A program made the translations under genes and the position numbers. From an uncultured Pseudomonadota bacterium (GTDB lineage: Bacteria; Pseudomonadota; Gammaproteobacteria; Burkholderiales; Burkholderiaceae_C), in the NCBI GenBank assembly GCA_900320815.1, contig ONTY01000107.1, positions 1 through 5,925 of the forward strand: DNA of 5,925 nucleotides, given 5' to 3'. The stretch's first letter is position 1; every line of letters starts with the position of its first letter. Below, piece by piece: positions 5,838 through 5,925 of this stretch. Below the pieces are notes generated by a model. The model was not told the origin of the DNA, searched no databases, and saw only the letters and a program-made list of their open reading frames with translations.

Positions 5838-5925
5838 CTATTCGTGCGCTCCGACACCTTTGAGCATTGCGAGAATATCTTCATTGCCTTTGGCAAATTT
5901 TAGTGCCGTAAAGCCGTCCTTCTTT
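5838..5925 (-). CDS. Ankyrin-repeat protein, C-terminal end only (continues beyond the window)
   Basis: The minus strand from 5924 reads 28 codons to a TAG at 5838-5840. They contain DGFTALKFAKGNEDILAM followed by LKGVGAHE, an almost textbook final ankyrin repeat (DG.TAL..A...G..DI...L...GA). Ankyrin repeats mediate protein-protein contacts; the partner and any other domains lie outside the window. The sequence here is visibly more AT-rich than the M16 gene. The gene converges on the M16 gene across a 260-base spacer, and no clear intrinsic terminator follows its stop. Only one repeat is visible, so the family call rests on a short match, but the consensus residues fall in register. Confidence 0.75.
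   Translation of the reverse strand, partial: KKDGFTALKFAKGNEDILAMLKGVGAHE

Overview
The window looks like an ordinary stretch of chromosome from a betaproteobacterium, probably Burkholderiales and plausibly near Comamonadaceae. The evidence is moderately GC-rich coding sequence with many GCC/CGC/GGC codons, an EttA of proteobacterial type, a succinate CoA-transferase of the AarC/ScpC type, and a periplasmic non-catalytic M16B peptidase subunit. The taxonomic call is inferred from protein style, not from a search.

Layout, left to right. (1) 1-1578, plus: ettA, an ABC-F translation factor that has lost about 28 N-terminal residues to the window edge. (2) 1579-1804: a 226-base spacer with an AT-rich inverted repeat and a possible 15-codon upstream ORF overlapping the next start. 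(3) 1805-2116, plus: a small DUF1232 (YkvA-like) membrane protein. (4) 2197-2223: a strong intrinsic terminator that can serve both converging transcripts. (5) 2247-3776, minus: a 509-residue acetyl-CoA hydrolase/transferase family protein with its catalytic glutamate (E300) in place. (6) 3777-4200: a 424-base divergent spacer. On the minus strand it holds a good ribosome binding site, a GC-rich hairpin followed by five Ts just upstream of that site, and a 131-base segment closed by a perfect 9-bp inverted repeat. On the plus strand it holds a possible broken small secreted ORF. (7) 4201-5577, plus: an exported M16B protein whose zinc motif is replaced by small residues. (8) 5578-5837: a non-coding tail dominated by a 113-base nested inverted repeat (5591-5703); 5704-5837 is AT-rich and I see no gene in it. 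(9) 5838-5925, minus: the C-terminal end of an ankyrin-repeat protein running off the window.

No operon or single pathway links these genes. EttA acts on ribosomes, the CoA-transferase in central carbon metabolism and the M16B protein in the periplasm, and they sit in different orientations. The best candidates for something undescribed are non-coding: the putative attenuated leader of the CoA-transferase and the nested inverted-repeat element after the M16 gene. The absence of a catalytic partner beside the M16B pseudoenzyme is also notable. I see no defence system, CRISPR array, insertion-sequence transposase, tRNA or rRNA.
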